Origin: Streptomyces pluripotens
Lineage (GTDB): Bacteria > Actinomycetota > Actinomycetes > Streptomycetales > Streptomycetaceae
Length of the DNA: 64,000 bases
Assembly (NCBI RefSeq): GCF_000802245.2
Contig: NZ_CP021080.1
Location: forward strand, 1,116,001 to 1,180,000
Direction: 5' to 3'
In this document: positions 60,419 through 64,000 of the stretch, in pieces
How the letters are laid out: each line of letters opens with the position of its first letter
Numbering within the stretch: the stretch's first letter is position 1
The notes under the pieces: generated by a model
Told to the model about the DNA's origin: nothing
Database searches by the model: none
The model's input: only the letters and a program-made list of their open reading frames with translations
Made by a program: the position numbers and the translations under genes

Positions 60419-60562
60419 GCCCTACCCTGAAATATGGCAAATAGGGCATACATGCATGTCGGTGCACGAAGAGCGATAACCCGCAGCGATCAATAACGAT
60501 CCTGTTTTCGATAACAGAACTCTTGACGCATGCGTAACGCCGAAGCAAGACTCCCGTCCATC

Positions 60563-60579
60563 GGTCGGCATTGTCGAAC
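60563..60579. promoter_or_regulatory. Putative GylR operator upstream of glpF
   Basis: GGTCGGCATTGTCGAAC matches the reverse complement of the gylR-upstream palindrome at 15 of 17 positions. It lies about 130 bases before glpF within the AT-rich promoter region, so it should mediate glycerol-responsive repression. Confidence 0.6.
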
Positions 60580-60709
60580 ACCTACCGGCAATACGCGCTA
60601 AGGTGTGACAACGCCAAGGGCCGGCATCGCTCTCACCCCCGAGGGCGCCAGAACCCCCGGTGGGACCCGGGGTTCGGTTACCCCTGGACGAAGGACAAAG
60701 GAGTCGCGG

Positions 60710-61504
60710 GTGTCCAGCTCCGACATCTTCATCGGCGAGACCATCGGTACCGCCATACTCATCCTGCTCGGCGGCGGCGTCTGTGCCGCCGTGACCCTGA
60801 AGGCCTCCAAGGCCCGCAACGCCGGTTGGCTCGCTATCACCTTCGGGTGGGGCTTCGCCGTCATGACGGCCGTGTACATCTCGGCGCCACTGTCCGGCGC
60901 CCATCTCAACCCCGCGGTCACCGTCGCCCTGGCCATCAAGGACGGCGATTGGACCAACGTGCCGACCTACTTCGCCGGGCAGCTGCTCGGCGCGATGATC
61001 GGCGCGACCCTGGTGTGGGTGGCCTACTACGGCCAGTTCCACGCGCACCTGACCGACAGGGAGATCGTGGGCGGTCCGGGCGCCCAGGCCACCGCGACCA
61101 AGGCGGTCGAGGCCCAGGAGAAGGGCGCCGGCCCGGTCCTCGGTGTCTTCTCCACCGGTCCGGAGATCCGGAACGCCATACAGAACCTGGCCACGGAGAT
61201 CATCGGCACGATCGTCCTGATCCTGGCGGTCCTCACCGAAGGCCTGAACGACAAGGGCAACGGCCTCGGCGTCATCGGCGGCCTGATCACCGCGTTCGTG
61301 GTGGTCTCGATCGGCCTCTCCCTCGGTGGCCCGACGGGCTACGCGATCAACCCGGCCCGTGACCTCGGCCCGCGCATCGTGCACGCCCTGCTGCCCCTGC
61401 CCAACAAGGGCGGTTCCGACTGGAGCTACGCCTGGATCCCGGTGGCCGGTCCGCTGATCGGCGGCGCGATCGCTGCAGGCATCTACAACGTCGCTTTTGC
61501 TTAA
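60710..61504 (+). CDS. glpF: Glycerol facilitator (aquaglyceroporin)
   Basis: A 264-residue MIP-family channel for glycerol entry across the cytoplasmic membrane. Six helices and two half-helices with NPA motifs HLNPAVTVA and [11 protein letters not shown]; the Asp after the second NPA motif is the glyceroporin mark. The loop between helices 3 and 4 is enlarged ([20 protein letters not shown]). GTG 60710 follows AAAGGAG. It is the first gene of glpF-glpK-glpD, known in Streptomyces as gylC or glpF. Confidence 0.95.
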   Translation: MSSSDIFIGETIGTAILILLGGGVCAAVTLKASKARNAGWLAITFGWGFAVMTAVYISAPLSGAHLNPAVTVALAIKDGDWTNVPTYFAGQLLGAMIGATLVWVAYYGQFHAHLTDREIVGGPGAQATATKAVEAQEKGAGPVLGVFSTGPEIRNAIQNLATEIIGTIVLILAVLTEGLNDKGNGLGVIGGLITAFVVVSIGLSLGGPTGYAINPARDLGPRIVHALLPLPNKGGSDWSYAWIPVAGPLIGGAIAAGIYNVAFA

Positions 61505-61573
61505 GACGTACCGAATCTCCGAGCACGCGCCGTACGTACAGCCCCTTCACAACGGACCTCTCAGGAGCACACA

Positions 61574-63112
61574 GTGACCGACGCCCACACCTCAGGCCCC
61601 TTCATCGCGGCGATCGACCAGGGTACGACCTCCTCGCGCTGCATCGTCTTCGATCGTGACGGCCGTATCGTCGCCGTCGACCAGAAGGAACACGAGCAGA
61701 TCTTCCCGAAGCCGGGCTGGGTCGAGCACAACGCCAACGAGATCTGGACCAACGTCCAGGAAGTCGTCGCCGGAGCCATCAAGAAGGCCGGTATCACCCG
61801 GGACGACATCAAGGCCATCGGCATCACCAACCAGCGCGAGACCACCGTGCTGTGGGACAAGAACACCGGTGAGCCCGTCTACAACGCCATCGTCTGGCAG
61901 GACACCCGCACCGACGCCCTCTGCAGAGAGCTGGGCCGCAACGTCGGCCAGGACCGCTTCCGCCGGGAGACTGGTCTGCCGCTGGCTTCCTACTTCGCCG
62001 GCCCCAAGGCCCGCTGGCTGCTCGACAACGTCGACGGCCTGCGGGAGCGCGCCGAGGCCGGGGACATCCTCTTCGGCACCATGGACACGTGGGTCATCTG
62101 GAACCTCACCGGCGGTGTCAACGGCGGCCGGCACGTCACCGACGTCACCAACGCCTCCCGCACCCTTCTCATGAACCTGCACACGATGCAGTGGGACGAC
62201 AAGATCGCCGAGTCCATCGGCGTGCCGCTGGCCATGCTGCCGGAGATCCGCTCCTCCGCCGAGGTATACGGCGAGATCAGCGGCGGCAAGCTCGGTGACC
62301 TGCTCGGCGGTATCCCGGTCGCCTCCGCACTCGGCGACCAGCAGGCGGCCCTGTTCGGTCAGTGCTGCTTCTCCGAGGGCGAGACCAAGTCGACCTACGG
62401 CACCGGCACCTTCATGGTGATGAACACCGGCGACAAGATCATCAACTCCTACGCCGGTCTGCTGACCACCGTCGGCTACAAGATCGGCGACCAGCCGACG
62501 GTCTTCGCCCTGGAGGGCTCGATCGCCGTCACCGGCTCACTGGTGCAGTGGATGCGCGACCAGATGGGCCTGATCTCCACCGCCGCCGAGATCGAGACGC
62601 TCGCGCTCTCGGTCGAGGACAACGGCGGCGCCTACTTCGTGCCGGCCTTCTCCGGCCTGTTCGCCCCGCACTGGCGCTCCGACGCCCGCGGTGTGATCGC
62701 CGGCCTGACCCGGTACGTGACCAAGGCACACCTCGCGCGCGCCGTCCTGGAGGCCACCGCCTGGCAGACGCGGGAGATCGCCGACGCCATGGTCAAGGAT
62801 TCCGGCGACGAGCTGGTGGCCCTCAAGGTCGACGGCGGCATGACCGCCAACAACCTGCTGATGCAGACCCTCTCCGACGTCCTGGACGCGCCCGTGGTGC
62901 GCCCGATGGTCGCCGAGACCACCTGCCTCGGCGCCGCCTACGCCGCCGGCCTCGCCGTCGGCTTCTGGTCCAGCACCGACGAGCTGCGCGCCAACTGGCG
63001 CCGGGCCGCCGAGTGGACCCCCCGCATGGACGCGGAGACCCGCGACCGTGAGTACAAGAGCTGGCTCAAGGCCGTCGACCGGACCATGGGCTGGCTTGAG
63101 GACGAGAGCTGA
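61574..63112 (+). CDS. glpK: Glycerol kinase
   Basis: A 512-residue FGGY-family kinase that makes sn-glycerol 3-phosphate, the inducer of the system. Phosphate-1 motif [19 protein letters not shown] at the N-terminus, glycerol-contacting [10 protein letters not shown] and [39 protein letters not shown] and [17 protein letters not shown] 61574 follows AGGAG. It lies 69 bases after glpF and 50 before glpD. Known as gylA in older Streptomyces naming. Confidence 0.96.
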   Translation: MTDAHTSGPFIAAIDQGTTSSRCIVFDRDGRIVAVDQKEHEQIFPKPGWVEHNANEIWTNVQEVVAGAIKKAGITRDDIKAIGITNQRETTVLWDKNTGEPVYNAIVWQDTRTDALCRELGRNVGQDRFRRETGLPLASYFAGPKARWLLDNVDGLRERAEAGDILFGTMDTWVIWNLTGGVNGGRHVTDVTNASRTLLMNLHTMQWDDKIAESIGVPLAMLPEIRSSAEVYGEISGGKLGDLLGGIPVASALGDQQAALFGQCCFSEGETKSTYGTGTFMVMNTGDKIINSYAGLLTTVGYKIGDQPTVFALEGSIAVTGSLVQWMRDQMGLISTAAEIETLALSVEDNGGAYFVPAFSGLFAPHWRSDARGVIAGLTRYVTKAHLARAVLEATAWQTREIADAMVKDSGDELVALKVDGGMTANNLLMQTLSDVLDAPVVRPMVAETTCLGAAYAAGLAVGFWSSTDELRANWRRAAEWTPRMDAETRDREYKSWLKAVDRTMGWLEDES

Positions 63113-63162
63113 GCGGTTCCTCCCCCGGCTCAGCAAGCTCTGACGAGGAGTAAGTACCCGAC

Positions 63163-64000
63163 ATGACCAGTCAGTCCACCCTGCAGTCCGTACCTGCCCT
63201 GGGGACGCACCCGGCCTCCGGCTCGCACCCGAGCCGGGCCGAGACCAGGGAGCAACTCTCCAAGGCGTCGTACGACCTTCTTGTGATCGGCGGCGGCATC
63301 CTGGGCATCTCCACCGCCTGGCACGCCGCACAGTCCGGGCTCAGGGTGGCGCTGGTCGACGCCGGCGACTTCGCCGGAGCCACATCCTCCGCCTCCTCCA
63401 AGCTCCTCCACGGCGGTCTGCGCTACCTGCAGACCGGTGCGGTGAAGCTGGTGGCGGAGAACCACTTCGAGCGCCGTGCGGTCTCCCGCCAGGTGGCCCC
63501 CCACCTGGCGAACCCGCTGACCTTCTACCTCCCCGTGTACAAGGGCGGGCCGCACGGCGCGGCGAAGCTCGGTGCGGGCGTCTTCGCCTACTCCGCGCTC
63601 TCCGCCTTCGGTGACGGCGTGGGTCACCTGCTCTCCCCCGCCAAGGCGGCGCAGGACGTGCCGGAGCTGCGGACCGAGAACCTGAAGGCCGTGGCCGTGT
63701 ACGGCGACGACCAGATGAACGACGCGCGTATGGCGCTGATGACGGTCCGCGCCGCCGTCGAGGCGGGCGCGACGGTCCTCAACCACGCCGAGGTCACCGG
63801 GCTGCGCTTCACCAAGGGCCGGGTCACCGGTGCCGACCTGAAGGACCGGGTGTCGGGCGAGGAGTTCGGCGTCAGCGCACGTCTGGTGCTGAACGCGACC
63901 GGCCCCTGGGTCGACCACCTGCGCCGGATGGAGGACCCGGGCGCGGCACCGTCCATCCGTCTGTCCAAGGGCGCGCACCTGGTGCTGAAGCGCACCTCCC
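63163..64000 (+). CDS. glpD: Glycerol-3-phosphate dehydrogenase, FAD-dependent (partial, runs off right edge)
   Basis: The first 279 residues are visible. The dinucleotide-binding motif DLLVIGGGILGISTAWHAAQ lies at about residues 39-58, followed by the FAD-family signature SASSKLLHGGLRYLQTGAVK. It oxidises sn-glycerol 3-phosphate to dihydroxyacetone phosphate at the membrane and completes glycerol entry into glycolysis. The first 35 residues are a Ser/Pro-rich extension before the flavin fold. ATG 63163 has GAGGAG upstream at a rather long 12-base spacing. Third gene of the operon (gylB). Confidence 0.94.
   Translation, partial: MTSQSTLQSVPALGTHPASGSHPSRAETREQLSKASYDLLVIGGGILGISTAWHAAQSGLRVALVDAGDFAGATSSASSKLLHGGLRYLQTGAVKLVAENHFERRAVSRQVAPHLANPLTFYLPVYKGGPHGAAKLGAGVFAYSALSAFGDGVGHLLSPAKAAQDVPELRTENLKAVAVYGDDQMNDARMALMTVRAAVEAGATVLNHAEVTGLRFTKGRVTGADLKDRVSGEEFGVSARLVLNATGPWVDHLRRMEDPGAAPSIRLSKGAHLVLKRTS

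Larger units (their letters stand above)
60364..60709 (+). promoter_or_regulatory. gyl operon leader and promoter region
   Basis: After the gylR terminator comes a clearly AT-rich stretch (60425-60620). It holds repeated GATAAC words, the inverted repeat CTGTT-N6-AACAG (60502-60517), the palindrome ACGCATGCGT (60526-60535) just after TTGACG-like sequence, and the putative GylR site at 60563-60579. AAAGGAG precedes the glpF GTG. Promoter positions cannot be fixed by eye. Confidence 0.6.

Noticed and set aside
1..64000. tRNA genes, CRISPR arrays, insertion sequences, prophage
   Set aside because: No convincing T-loop GTTCRA context with a cloverleaf, no regularly spaced repeats, and no transposase, integrase or phage proteins were seen by eye. 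A tRNAscan or Infernal run would be decisive.

Overview
The window is high-GC DNA with the gene content of a Streptomyces chromosome core. Diagnostic loci are a conservon (cvnABCD plus cytochrome P450, the rar/cvn9 type), the complete Pup-proteasome locus, a tatA-tatC pair, the glycerol operon headed by gylR, and a glnA4-type gamma-glutamylethanolamide synthetase cluster. From memory, the order closely follows the Streptomyces coelicolor stretch running from infC through rar, the proteasome and metH to gyl. I could not run a comparison, so species-level identity is not claimed. No insertion sequence, prophage, CRISPR array, rRNA or convincing tRNA was seen.

Layout. 1-5.3 kb: the 5' end of infC (minus), which starts at an AUC codon behind a leader with a terminator-like hairpin; a DUF1844 protein; an SseB-like protein; a beta-lactamase-fold serine hydrolase; and a mycosin-type subtilase coupled to a proline-rich membrane protein. 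5.6-12 kb: a PLP-dependent amino-acid deaminase-like gene, then an ethanolamine/amine utilisation unit (SDR, aldehyde dehydrogenase, glnA4, GntR/FadR regulator, gamma-glutamyl hydrolase). Two sites of identical geometry in this unit look like operators of its regulator. 12-20 kb: a LysR/TDT-transporter pair, a cytosolic metal-receptor-like protein with an XRE-cupin regulator, a 5'-3' exonuclease, an iron-boxed siderophore-interacting protein, a 5'-nucleotidase and an RluA-type pseudouridine synthase. 20.3-24.9 kb: the conservon, whose P450 lacks the K-helix ExxR motif.

25.8-45 kb: a Ski2-like helicase, tatC-tatA, two small proteins, pafC-pafB, two FKBP-type prolyl isomerases, pafA, an MFS/LacI pair that interrupts the locus, prcA-prcB, a frameshifted endonuclease VII pseudogene, pup, dop and the proteasomal ATPase arc. 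Together these tag proteins with Pup (PafA), remove or process Pup (Dop), unfold substrates (Arc) and degrade them (PrcBA). PafBC is the linked transcriptional activator pair. 45-51 kb: ferredoxin, a secreted-type protein, trmI, a site-2 protease with CBS domains, a RecB-family nuclease and an orphan response regulator.

51-64 kb: two tandem oligopeptide-type binding lipoproteins without permeases, a HAD phosphatase, cobalamin-dependent methionine synthase, and the glycerol regulon (gylR, glpF, glpK, and glpD cut off by the window end). Similar 17-bp imperfect palindromes upstream of gylR and glpF are likely GylR operators. Several strong hairpin terminators separate the transcription units and are listed individually.
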